From Rhinopithecus roxellana (Eukaryota > Chordata > Mammalia > Primates > Cercopithecidae), in NCBI RefSeq assembly GCF_007565055.1, contig NC_044561.1, forward strand, positions 26,010,114 through 26,074,113: DNA of 64,000 nt, read 5' to 3'. The position numbers and the translations under genes are program-made. This document shows, piece after piece, positions 47,721-58,492 of the stretch. Numbering within the stretch: the first letter of the stretch is position 1; each line of letters opens with the position of its first letter. The notes beneath the pieces are model-generated. The model ran no database searches. It was not told the DNA's origin and saw only the letters and a list, made by a program, of their open reading frames with translations.

Positions 47721-48535
47721 AGCTGTTCACCACATGCAGGAGTTCACCCGCCCAGATGGGCACGTACCCCCAGAAACAGCACCTTCAGGTGAACCCCAGC
47801 CTCATCGCCATTGTGCCATGGACTCTTTGCTATGGCTTCCCTTGGCCATGTGCCAGTGAGTTCTCCACTCTTCTCTCCATGACCTGAATTTCGGGCCAGC
47901 AGAGGGCCTGTGTCCCACCCTGCACTCTTGTTCTGCTTTGATCCAATCCTGAGAGCTGGAGGACCCGGCAAGCCAGAGACGGTGTTTCCCTGCCTGTGTT
48001 CCTCTGGGACACGCAGCCCTGAGTCAGGACATGGTCCTCATCTCCACCCCTGCCCCCCTCCCGAGCCAGCTGCAGAGGTCTTCAGGTTCCACGGAATTCC
48101 ACAGGAGCCTCCGGTAAACTCTCCAAGAGGCTGAGACTGTGCTTCGGCCTACCAGCTCTTTTAACTTGCCTTCCTCCAGTGCCTTCATCTAAACAGCTGT
48201 AATATGACTCTTTCCTTGGGAAGCTAGTTTTGTCCTTAATACTCACATTTTAAACTAAATAATATAATGTTTGTGGATGCACAAAGAAATATAAGAACAT
48301 ACTTGTACAAATTCAGAACAACGGCCACTCTGGGGACAGAAAATTATGAGATGGGTGGTCTGAGGACATGGAGACTTCGAAAGTCTTGTCAGGATCTGAT
48401 TCTTAATACAGGTGTTGGAGGAGTGTTTCATTTTTGCTGTTGTTTAAACCATTCATATATAATCTGAATGCGTGATAAGTTTCACAGTAAAGACATCAAA
48501 CATAAGAGACCTTTACAAATACACATGTGAAGACT
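47721..48535. other. No feature recognised
   Basis: Left half moderately GC-rich, right half AT-rich; no confident repeat. Confidence 0.5.
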
Positions 48536-49800
48536 GATAAAGGTGAAGACTTAGTTAACCTGAAAACGTTCCTGGAAAAATTACAACTTCAAAAGATGAC
48601 CCAAAGAGAAATAGCAAGCATAAAGAGACCTATAGCACCGAGGAAACTGGCTCTGTACTTTAAAGCCTACCCATAGTACATGTTCGATTTTAAAAAGAGG
48701 CATGGGTGGTTTTATGGGTGACTTCTACCAGCCAGTCGATGAATAGATCATTCCAATTTCATAAAGAATTTTCCAGACAATAAAAAATGAAAGAACTCAT
48801 TTTATGAGGTGAGTTGAATTTTGATTCCAAGCCAGGGAAGGACAGTATAAAAAGGGAAAATTGTAGGTTGATATAATTTATGAGATAGATTTTTAAAAAT
48901 CATTCAAAATATTAACAATTCAAATGTGGTAACCCACTAAAAAAATCACTCATGACCAAACTGGATTTTGTTAGGAGTAAAAGAATACATTAACACCATA
49001 TGCCATAATTCACTACATAAAAATCATACAATTATTGAAATAGATACAAAAAAGGACATTTCAAAAATTTAACTCAATTTTTAATGAAAGCTCTGAGAAA
49101 GCTATAAATGGGAAAGAACTTTTAAAACTTGATATAGGTTATCTACAAAAATTCGAAGCAAACACAATACTTCAGGACACAACCTCTAGACACTCAGCCT
49201 TTAAAATCTGGAACAAGCCAAGAAAATACTTGAATCCAGTAGAGTAAAACAAGAGAAATAAATAAAAGGTATAAAAAGGAAAAAAATGACATTATTGCCA
49301 GTTTCATTGCATCGACAGCCATATTATTCAAATTAATAAAAGTTTCCCAAAGTCTCTGTGTGCAAAAACACAAGAAACAAAAATTTACGGTACAAAAGTC
49401 TGTTAAAGAGAAAATAATAAAGTGTTGCTGAAGGACAGTGAGAAGACCTAAATAAAGGCAAAGATCTATTATGTTCATTTATGTGAAGGCATAAATGAAG
49501 GCAGAGATCTATTATGTTCAATATCTTTAAAATGTCAGTTGTCCCACTTTAATTCATACATTCAATGCAATTCTCATCAGAATTCTTACATGACTTTTTA
49601 TGGAACTCGACAAACTGAAATTAAAATGTATATGTTCAGTATGTGCTAATTAGAAGAGTCATTCCTCAAACTTACAGACCTGCAAAGACTAAAAGTTGAA
49701 AGATGGAAAAATGACCTTTCAGAAAAATGCTTACCAAGAGAAACCTGGGATGACTACCCTAATGACATTCCATAAACCTCAAGACAAAAAGATTCTTTTT
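48536..49800 (+). mobile_element. Old L1M ORF2 reverse-transcriptase region
   Basis: Follows ORF2 blocks: tcactcatgaccaaactgga ttttgttagg, taaaaatcatacaattattg aaatag, caaaaatttaactca, tttaaaatgtcagttgtccc actttaattcatacattcaa tgcaattctcatcagaattc. Multiple frameshifts. A local duplication of about 22 bp (49455-49477 and 49498-49520, aaggca-agatctattatgttca) is present. Confidence 0.85.
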
Positions 49801-50177
49801 CATGAAGAGGGTTATAACACAGATATAAATATTTTAATTTAATAATAAGATATAGAAATATTGACCATGCCTCCTCTTAGTAAAATAGCCCCCAAACCTA
49901 TACAGAAAGAAATTAATAGACTGACAGGGAAAAAGTAATCCAATATCTATATTCTAATCCATAAACTAGATGTAAACAATAATACTCTAGGGGATATTTT
50001 AACACATTCTATGTATAGGTCAAGAAGAGGAAGAACCTGCAAGGGTAACTTACAGGGACATAATTAGAGTTAGGCAACCAACAGATAAAGAATATTTTTT
50101 CCAAGTATACACATAAAAATGTACAAAAATTAATGGTGCATGTGGCCATAAAGAGAGTCTCTGTGTATGTCTAAATA
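49801..50177. other. AT-rich, probably worn L1
   Basis: A-rich plus strand continuing the L1 pattern without clear landmarks. Confidence 0.45.
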
Positions 50178-50511
50178 CAGACCCTCCCTGACTTACCATG
50201 CTTCCATCGAATGATTTTGTTGACTTTACGATGGAGCAAAAGCTGTTCCATTTTCACTTTCAGTACAGCATTTAATAAAGTACATAAGACACACAATACT
50301 TAATTACAAAAATGGGCTTTCTTTTAGATGAGTTAGCACAACTGTAGGCTAATGTAAGTATTCCGACCATATTTAAGGTAGGCTAGGCTAAGCTACAATG
50401 TTCAGTAAATTAGGTGTATGTACTATTAAATATATTTTTGACTCACAATATTTTCAATTTTTAATGGGTTTATTGAGACATAACTCCATCTTAAGTTGAA
50501 GAGCATCTCTT
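50178..50511 (+). mobile_element. Short non-autonomous DNA transposon (pogo/Tigger-like MER element)
   Basis: Both ends carry inverted forms of a gacttac(c)atg / cttaagttgaagagcatct terminal repeat next to ta. The body (gattttgttgactttacgat gg, aactgtaggctaatgtaagt, ttaaggtaggctaggctaag) is a familiar MITE-like element. The exact family name is not assigned. Confidence 0.75.
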
Positions 50512-50539
50512 TGTGTGTTTGTGTGTGTGTGCAGAACAA

Positions 50540-50990
50540 GATCTCTGACCGCCATGCAATCAAGATTTTAAAACAAAAAGACAAGTTAAAAATCACCCAT
50601 ATATTTAGAAATTGAAACACCATTACTAAATAACTCCTGGGTTCAAAATAATTAAAACAATTAAAATGTAAAAGGATCCATAACTGATTTACAATATAGA
50701 CACTACATATCAAAACTTTGTGGGTTTACTCTTCTGGTATGGCAGTGTGAGCCTCCACAGAACGGTCCTATTGCTTATAATAACTACAAACAACGGACGG
50801 AGTGCAAAACCCAACTACCTAAGTAAACTAATGAGTACCCAAAAGAAGGCAGACTGTGGAGTGGCACCAAAACCTGGAGAAGCAATTGACCAGGGAGTGA
50901 GTTTCTGCTTGGTGGCTTTGCTGAGTGTGGACCACAGTAAAGGAAAGGTGCACAGCAATCAGCTGGAACTCTGTCTGGTCTGAGATGGTG
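50540..50990 (+). mobile_element. L1-like fragments
   Basis: 50540-50690 resembles an L1 ORF2 segment (tagaaattgaaacaccatta ctaaataactcctgggttca). 50700-50990 may be L1 5' sequence (gagcctccacagaacggtcc). The second part is less sure. Confidence 0.5.
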
Positions 50991-51184
50991 GAAAGGAGTT
51001 CTGGGAGATTTCCACTGGTGAAGAGTAAAACAAAAAGAAACATTAAAATGAAACAATATTATTTGCATGTATGTATACACAAACACCAGGGCCTCAAATA
51101 ATATTGTTTGATGTTGATTGATATTGGTCAATTCCTGAGTTTTTATTGGAGTGTTCTTTCTATTTACTTATTATTCTATTTATT

Positions 51185-51400
51185 CTTTTTTAAAATAAAA
51201 CTCAACTTTCATCTGGAAAGATATATCATTATATTTAATAGCTATGTAAATATATGCAATTATATATATTATTAATCATATATTATAATATATACTATAT
51301 AACAATTATATAGTATATATTCTTATATATTATATATAACATAATTTATATATTATTATATGTATCTCCAGATTAGAAAGTTGAGTTTTACAAAATAAGA
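51185..51400. repeat. AT-rich palindrome, ~215 bp, cruciform-capable
   Basis: Outer arms: aaaactcaactttcatctgg (from 51197) pairs with ccagattagaaagttgagtt tt (51368-51389). The centre is a perfect 15-bp inverted repeat aatatatactatata (51287-51301) / tatatagtatatatt (51307-51321) with a 5-nt loop. The DNA between arms and centre is almost pure A/T. Confidence 0.85.
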
Positions 51401-51600
51401 AAAGTATAAAATGAAACACAAAAGTTTTCACCTTAGTGAGCTAGAAAAAGGGTAGAGTAAACCCAAAGTATTACAGAAAGAAGAAAATAATAAAGGTAAG
51501 AACATAGATCAATGAAATAGAAAAGAGGCAGGTGTGGGGTGAGGAGGGTTAGGAGGATATTCTGAGGAGTGTTAGATATGTTCATTATATTGATTACTGC

Positions 51601-51988
51601 TATTATGGATGAAATGTTTATGTGCCCCCACAATTCATATGTAGAAGCCCAAACCCCCAATGTGATTGTGTCTGGAGATGGGGTTTTGGGAGGTTATTAG
51701 GGTTAGATGAGGTCATGAGGGTGGGGCCCTGGTTTGATGGGATTAGTGCCTTTATAAAAAGATATTAGAGAGCTTGCTCTCATGCTGTGTGCACACATCA
51801 AGGACAGCCATGTGAGCACACAGCAAGGAGGCTGCCATCTGTAAGCCAGCAAGAGCGCCCTCATCAGGAGCCAAGTTGGCCAGCACCTTGATCTTGGACT
51901 TCCCAGCCTCCAGAACTATGAGAAACGAATTCCTGTTGTTTAAATCACCCAGTCTAGTATTTTATTACAGCCCAAGCAAATCAAGATA
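51601..51988 (+). mobile_element. MLT1C-like LTR, nearly complete
   Basis: tgtgcccccacaattcatat gtagaagcccaaaccccc, ggagatggggttttgggagg, gatgggattagtgcctttat, agccatgtgagcacacagca, cttggacttcccagcctcca gaac, tattttattacagccc. Best-preserved MLT1 of the window. Confidence 0.92.
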
Positions 51989-52621
51989 GTGGTGATGGTT
52001 TCAAGGGTGTATATATATCAGACTTACCATGTTGTACACTTTAAATGTGTGCAGTTAGTTACATGTTAACCATACCCCTAAAAAGCCACTTTTTAGATTT
52101 TTTTTTAGTGGGCTTTTGGTTTCATTGATTTTCTCCATTACTTATGTATTTTCTATCTCATTGGTGTCTGCTCTTTGTGATTTGGGTTCATTCTGCTTTT
52201 CATCTTCTAGCTCCTTAAAGTGGAAGCTTCCATTCTAGACTTTTTCATCCTTTCTGATAGAAGCTTCTAAAGCGATACATTTTCTTTAAGCACTTCATTA
52301 GCAGCATTGCAGAGATTTTCATAAATTGTCCTTTTGTTATCATTCAAATAAAAATATTTAAATGTTTTCAATTAGATATATAAAATTTAAATTTCCCTTT
52401 TTTTTTGGTTTGGTTATTCTGACCAAGTTGGGTATTTCCAAATTTGGGAATTTTTCAGATATTCTTATTGATTGCTAATTTAATTATCTTGTAATCAGAG
52501 AACATATACTGTTTGATTTTCAGTCTTTGAAATTTTTTACAGATTTGCTTGATTGTCTAATATTTGGTCTATTTTGGTTCATCCTCAGTATGTCTTGGAA
52601 AGATCTTGTGTAGAGTTCACA

Positions 52622-52748
52622 CCTTACATCTATTACGATGGCTAAAATTAATGAACACTGATCAGATCTATTACAACCACTTTGGAATACAGTTTGGCAA
52701 TTTTAAAAAATATAAGCATACCCACACATGATTCAGCTGTCCCATTCC
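52622..52748 (+). mobile_element. Sense L1 ORF2 fragment nested in antisense L1
   Basis: tattacgatggctaaaatta atgaacac... caaccactttggaatacagt ttggc... cattcctaggg follows the ORF2 3' end in sense. The antisense L1 resumes with tgctctatttgctgtttctg. No A tail is visible. Confidence 0.75.
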
Positions 52749-53140
52749 TAGGGTGCTCTATTTGCTGTTTCTGTGAGTGTTGATTAGATATTGACTGATA
52801 TTGTCCAAGTCTTCTACATACTTAACGATTTTCTATCTGTTTGTCCTATTGATTACTAACAGAGAAGAAATAAAATCTCCATTTATCATGGTTAAATTGT
52901 CGATTTTTCCTCTCAGTTCTGTCAGCTTTTGCTTCATGTATTTTGGACCGTTATTATCAGGCACATAGGCATTTATGATTTTTTTCCTGCTATCTTGACG
53001 CTTTATTGTAGTTAAATGTTCTTTTTGTCTATAGTAATATTCCTCGTCTAAAAGTATATTGCATCTAATATCAACAAATCCACTCCAGATTTCTTATGCT
53101 TACTGCTTTCATGACATGTCTTTTCTATCCTTTTACTTTC

Positions 53141-53428
53141 TTTTTTTGAAATGGAATTTCGCTCCTGTTGCCCAGGATGGAGTGCAATGGCAACATCTTG
53201 GCTCACTGCAACCTCCACCTCCTGGGTTCAAGCGATTCTCCTGCCTCAGCCTCCTGAGTAGCTGGGATTACAGGCATGCACCACCATGACTGGCTAATTT
53301 TGTATTTTTAGTATAGACAGGGTTTCTCCATATTGGTCAGGCTGGTCTCGAACTCCCAACCTTAGGTGACTGGCCTGCCTCAGCCTCCCAAAGTGCTGGG
53401 ATTACAGGTGTGAGCCACCGTGCCTGGC
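53141..53428 (-). mobile_element. AluS-like, antisense
   Basis: Perfect 15-bp target duplication tatccttttactttc at 53126-53140 and 53429-53443. It splits the L1 text cleanly. Confidence 0.97.
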
Positions 53429-53552
53429 TATCCTTTTACTTTCAACTTATGTGTTGAATTTATCTGTAGTAAAGTTTTTTGTGTTTAAAGCACATATTTT
53501 GTTCTTTTTATTTTAGCCCATTGATCATTTCTTGAGTTTTTATTGGAGTGTT

Positions 53553-53748
53553 TATCTATTTATTTATTTGTTTATTTATTGAGATGGAGTCTCGCACTGT
53601 CGCCCAGGCTGGAGTGCAGTGGTGCGATCTCAGCTCACTGCAAGCTCCACCTCCCGGGTTCACGCCATTCTCCTGCCTCAGCCTCCCGAGTAGCTGGGAC
53701 TACAGGTGCCGCCACCACGCCCGGCTAAATTTTTGTATTTTTAGTAGA
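53553..53748 (-). mobile_element. 5'-truncated Alu, antisense
   Basis: (ttta)n-type tail, right monomer and linker are present. It stops at tttttagtagag, so most of the left monomer is absent. The phrase ggttcacgccattctcctgc is of Y/Sg type. Confidence 0.92.
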
Positions 53749-55320
53749 GTTATTTCTAATTTAACTATTGATATGTTTGGATTTAAGTGCCACTTTGCCA
53801 TTTCTTTTCTATTTTCTCATTTTCCTTCCTATATTATTCCTTTTATTACTTTGCTTGTGGCCATCAAATGTTTCAAGCATATCACTCAATTCCATTTTTA
53901 GGTAAAATTTCTTTGCAGTATTTTCTAGTGGTTCTGCTATGAATTATATCATGACATCACAACCACCTTAAACTTAATTAATATTAAATGATTTCTAAAC
54001 AAAGTAGAACACTTTCAAGGGACTATGTTCTATTGTACCATCTATCCTTTGGGCTACACACTGTTATACAGAGATATATTAAACCTGTGTCCATTTTAAA
54101 CCCTACAATACAGTGTTATAATTTTTGTTTTAAATAGCCATATGTATTCTATAGAAATTATAAGATTATGTACACATATATCTATCTTTATATCATACTC
54201 GAGCATTTCTTGCAGTAAAATCCTATTAATAATAATTTTTTCTCACTTTTATTTTATTTCGTCTTTATTTCACCTTCATCTTTGAAGAATAGTTTTTCTA
54301 GATATAGAATCTTTGGATGATGGATATTTCCCTTCCTCCACACTTTCATGTCTCCTCGACATCTCTGGTCTCCACTGTTTTGGATGAAAAGTCAGCCATT
54401 AATCATATCATTGTTCCTCTCTATGAAATGGGCCATTTTTCTCTTGCTGCTTTCAAGAATTTCTCCTCTCCTCACTTTGTCTTTCAGAGATTTGACTATC
54501 ATATTATCTAGTTGTGGTTTCTTATGGTTATCCTACTTTGGTTTGTTGATCTGAAGAGTTCTGTAAATATTCTCGCCGGTTTGGGAAGTGTTGGCCTTAT
54601 TTCCTCAATTTTTTAAAATTGTCTATTGTAGTTTCTCTTTTCTCTTTCTGGGGCTTTGATTTCACCCATGTTGCACTCCCTGATGTTGTTCCAAAGGTCG
54701 CTGAAGCTTTTACATTTTTTCTCAATCAGTTTCTATCTGTTCCTCAGATTGGACAATTTCTATGGATCTATCTTCAGGTTCACTGATTCTTTCTTCTGCT
54801 GTTTCTGATCTGCTAATTGAATCCATCTGGTACATTTTTCAGTTTATTTTCTGATACTGTATTTTTCACCTCTAGAACTTCAGTTTTTAAAAACTAGTTT
54901 TCATTTCTCTGTTGAAATGTTCTACCTATTAACTCATTAATACCACACATTTCTGTAATGATTTATACATATTTATATTAGCTCCTTTGACGTCTTTGCC
55001 AAATCCAGCATAAAAGCTGTCTCAGAGTTGGTTTCCATGCCTGATTTTTTTCTTCTGAGTACAGACCACATTTGACTATTTCTCTGCATGTCTAGTACAC
55101 GTTGGAGGGAGGCTTGCCAATGGAAGTAATGTTTCGTAGATGCTCTGAAATGTCTTTTATTCTTCTAAGCGTTGTTTCTTTGTTACCATAGGCAGCTAAT
55201 CCTCCTGCTTTCAAAGCTGTCTTCCCTAAAAAATGCAGCAGGTGGCCTCGGTTTGGCTTCCTTGTTGCTGTTTTGTGAGAGAGAGGGAGGGTGTGACTGT
55301 GTTTATTTTTCATCTTGGTC

Positions 55321-57607
55321 CTATGTATTAATCCTATAGCTGTGTGGTTTAGTGATCAGCTATGTATCTGGGCAGTGTACGTACTCAGATTTGGGGGCTC
55401 ACCCCCTCTCTAGGTGTCTTGCTGCTGAAACTACCCCTTAATTCTTAGTTGCTCTGGCATCGCCAGTTTCTTCCTTCTTTAAGGCAGAACAACTTCCTCT
55501 TTCAGTCACAGGGACCATGTAGGCTGGGAATGAACTCTGCCAAGGACACAGAATCCTTCTGAATATCATCAGAAGCCCTTTCTGCCTAATTTCCGCTTCA
55601 TTCCTCCAGGTCCCCCAAGCTCGTTCCTTTGGGGAGTCAGCCAGGGATTTGGGCAAAGTTTGACTCCGACTTGAGGTCTCAGCCCATCTGTGCTTTCTTG
55701 CTTACAGATCTCTGTGCGCTTCCAGCTGCTCTGTGTCGCCTGTCCCCTGAAGCTGCAGAGCCGGTGGTTTTCCTGTCACTACAGGTGGGGTTTCAGGAGC
55801 TGCCTGCAGCAAGAAGCCACAAACCAGCAGACCTTACCCAACGCGGCTGCATCCCTTCCAAAATCACTTCGCTGTGTCTTCCTGCCCTTGTTCGAGTTCC
55901 AGTGCTTCCAAATGGCGGCTTTGGATAATCGTGTTGGGATGTTACTGTCGTTGCCCATGAGTGGAATCTCCTGCCCCATCGTCCACACCTTCCCCTGCTC
56001 ATTCCTTCCTGAACCTCCAAGAGTCCACCTAGGACATACTGTTTTTTCTGTCCCGTTTTTCAGTATTTCCTTGAGTAAGACCCTTTTGGGAATCTTTTTC
56101 TCTCCATTGTCATGTTTTTGCAAGTATCTTTATTTTATCGTCACGTTAAAAGTATATCTTTGCAGATGTAAAGTTTTAACTCGGAAAAGGTTGATGTTTT
56201 TCTACCCGGAACTTTCCAACTGCTCTGCTGCTGTCTGGCTCTCGGTGCCCATCAGTCATCTGGAAACACTGCTGTGCTCAGTGTTTGTTCCCTGAGTCCG
56301 CAACTGGGGCTGAGCTTGACTGGGAGTTTCTTTGGTTGATCCTGGGGAGCTCCCTGACGGCCGTCTACTGGTGGGTGGGCTGGGAACTGGCTGGTTTTTG
56401 ACAGCCCCGCTGGGAGGGCGGGGGTGGCTGGCCCCTTCCTGGGTTCCTTCCTCATGCAGCCTCACCCCAGCTGGTTCACTGGGTGGCAGGGCCTGAGGGC
56501 CATCCAGCGGGAGGACACTCTAATGAGCCAGGACGGTAAAAATGTCTGCCCGCATCACATTTGCTATTGTTTGATTGGACCGAGGAAGCCATGCAAGCTC
56601 ACAGGCGGTGTGGGACGACACAGGGAGGTGTGAGCCAAAGCGGCTGTCACAAGGACAATCTGCGCGGAACACTTGGCACCAGACACTCACATCTCCAAAC
56701 ACTCCTCCAATTAGGCCCTCACCTTCTGGTCTGTGGTCCCACCTTGTCTCCTCACATGCCTGGCTCATTGTCTGCAAGGGTCCAGGGTGGTGCTGCCATG
56801 CTATATGGCTCCATCACTCATGCCAGTCTGCCCCACGGTACATGCACCCATGGAACCTCCCGGATCCCACACACTGGGCAGGCAGGAGACCATCTGATTG
56901 CAGAGGAGCTCATCGTGCTGCACACACAGCTGACCGTCCTTCACCCAGAGCCCTGTCAGTGGGCTGCTGCCACCCCTCCAGGGAGACACAGCTCTGAGAT
57001 TTTGGGACACAGAACCCAGTTGTCCTATGGCTCTTCAAATGGAACCTTCCTGAAAACCTAGCACCCCACCCATCGTGCACAAAGTCACAACGCCTAAGTC
57101 CTCGCCTGTTGAAAGTTTATTCCAATAAACATTGGAGCATCCCCTTAACAAATCAACGTCAGGCTCTGGCAAGACAAAGGCGCTGCAGTGCCTTCTCGCA
57201 AGGACTTTATCTCCTGGTGAAGAAGAAAGACTTGAGGACATAACGCCTCTCTGAAGCTGGACAGAGAGAGATGAGGAAGGAGAAGAGAATCCTCATGGCA
57301 TCAACATTCAAGAGGCTGGAGCAAGAGCCATTCCCTGAAAAGCCAAAAATGGAATTTACACCAAGAAATCGGGTTGAATTTAGACCATGAGATAAGGAGG
57401 GTTGTAATGTCCAGGGAGCGTTTGAAGAGAGAGATGAAGTAGGAGGGAATTAATCCGAGACGTTTGAGGGAAGATGGGTGTACACGAAGCTGATATTCAC
57501 TGGGTCCGGTGTTGGGCCTGAGTCCTCCTGCTCTGCTGGGGTTGCATTTCCCGGCTCTCTTGTTCTCTGGGAGCTCCCCCTTGTTCTCGTTCTTAAAGGC
57601 TCCTTTG
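55321..57607. other. No confident feature; perhaps L1 5'UTR at left
   Basis: A 201-codon frame at 55690-56295 (plus) lacks any recognisable domain and abuts old L1. 57060-57250 could be an old interspersed repeat. Nothing can be named. Confidence 0.45.
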
Positions 57608-57885
57608 CAATTTTTTTAAAATTTATTTTTATTGTGTATATTTAAGTTGTACAATATGATGTTTGTTTTGATATACAGAAACACAGAGAAATGCTTACTA
57701 CATAGGAATTAACATACTCATCACCTCCACAGTCACACTTCCTGTGCACCTGTGTGTGCTTGTGTGTGTGTGTGTGTGTGTGTGGCAAGAGGACCTAAAA
57801 TCGACTGTCTCAGCACATTTTCAGTATGCAGGACAATGTTATTAACTCGGTTGTTCCTCCTGCTGTACATCAGATTTCTAGGCTT
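57608..57885 (+). mobile_element. L1 3'-region fragment with (TG)n
   Basis: ttattgtgtatatttaagtt gtacaatatgatg, aattaacatactcatcacct, (tg)n at 57751-57784, then gttattaactcgg and gctgtacatcagatttctag. This is a common L1-associated sequence. Confidence 0.75.
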
Positions 57886-58010
57886 AGAATGGACAGGACA
57901 CAGGCTGACTCACACAGACCCCGCTACACCACACACCTTCCTCAGAAGGTGGGCCCTTGGCCCGGGGCCCTCCAAGGTCTGTGTTCACTGTGCACTATTC
58001 TCATTTGCCA

Positions 58011-58492
58011 TCCTCCCCTCTTCCTCCTCCCTTTCCTCCTCCTCCTCCCTCTCCTCCTCCCTTCCTCTTCCTCCTCCCCTCCTCCTCCCTCTCCTCCTCC
58101 CCTCCTCCTCCTCCTCCTCTCCTTGTCCTCCCTCTCCTCCTCCATCCTCCCCTCTTCCTCCCTCTGCTTCCCTCTTCCCTCCCCCCTCCTCCCTCTCCTC
58201 CCTAAACTCCCCTCCTCCTCCCCCTGCTTCCCTCTTCCCTCCTCCCCCCTCCCCCTCTCCTCCTCCTCCCTCTCCTCACATCCTCTTCCCTCTCCTCCCC
58301 TCCTCCTCCTCCCTCCTCCCCTCCTCCTTCTCTCCCTTCCTCCCTTGTCTTCCCCTCCTCTTCCCCCTCCTCCCCTTCTCCTTCATCCTCCTCTCCTCCC
58401 CATCTTCTCCCCTCCTCCTCCCCCTTCTTCCTCCTCCTCCTCCTTCCCACCCTCTATCCCTCCTCCTTCCTTCTCCTTCTTGCCTCTCTCCA
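58011..58492. repeat. (TCC)n polypyrimidine tract, ~480 bp
   Basis: Nearly all C and T on the plus strand, built from tcctcc, ctctcc and ttcc words. Long Ser/Pro/Leu frames (plus) and Glu/Gly/Arg frames (minus) are repeat products. It can form intramolecular triplex DNA, and contains several 13-mers of type ccnccntnnccnc. Confidence 0.95.

Larger units (their letters stand above)
52085..55320 (-). mobile_element. Long antisense L1M with nested insertions
   Basis: Landmarks of reversed L1 run in order: ttcattgattttctccatta (52122), tcttgtaatcagagaacata (52489), catccttttactttcaactt-type text around the 53.1-kb Alu. Further right come an L1M 5'-side series (gattctttcttctgctgttt at 54784; ttatattagctcctttgacg tcttt near 54972; ctctgcatgtctagtac). 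A 120-bp sense L1 piece and two Alus lie inside. Confidence 0.85.

Noticed and set aside
55690..56295. 201-codon plus-strand frame as a gene
   Set aside because: Composition looks like antisense L1-adjacent sequence, no recognised domain, and no transcript signals seen.
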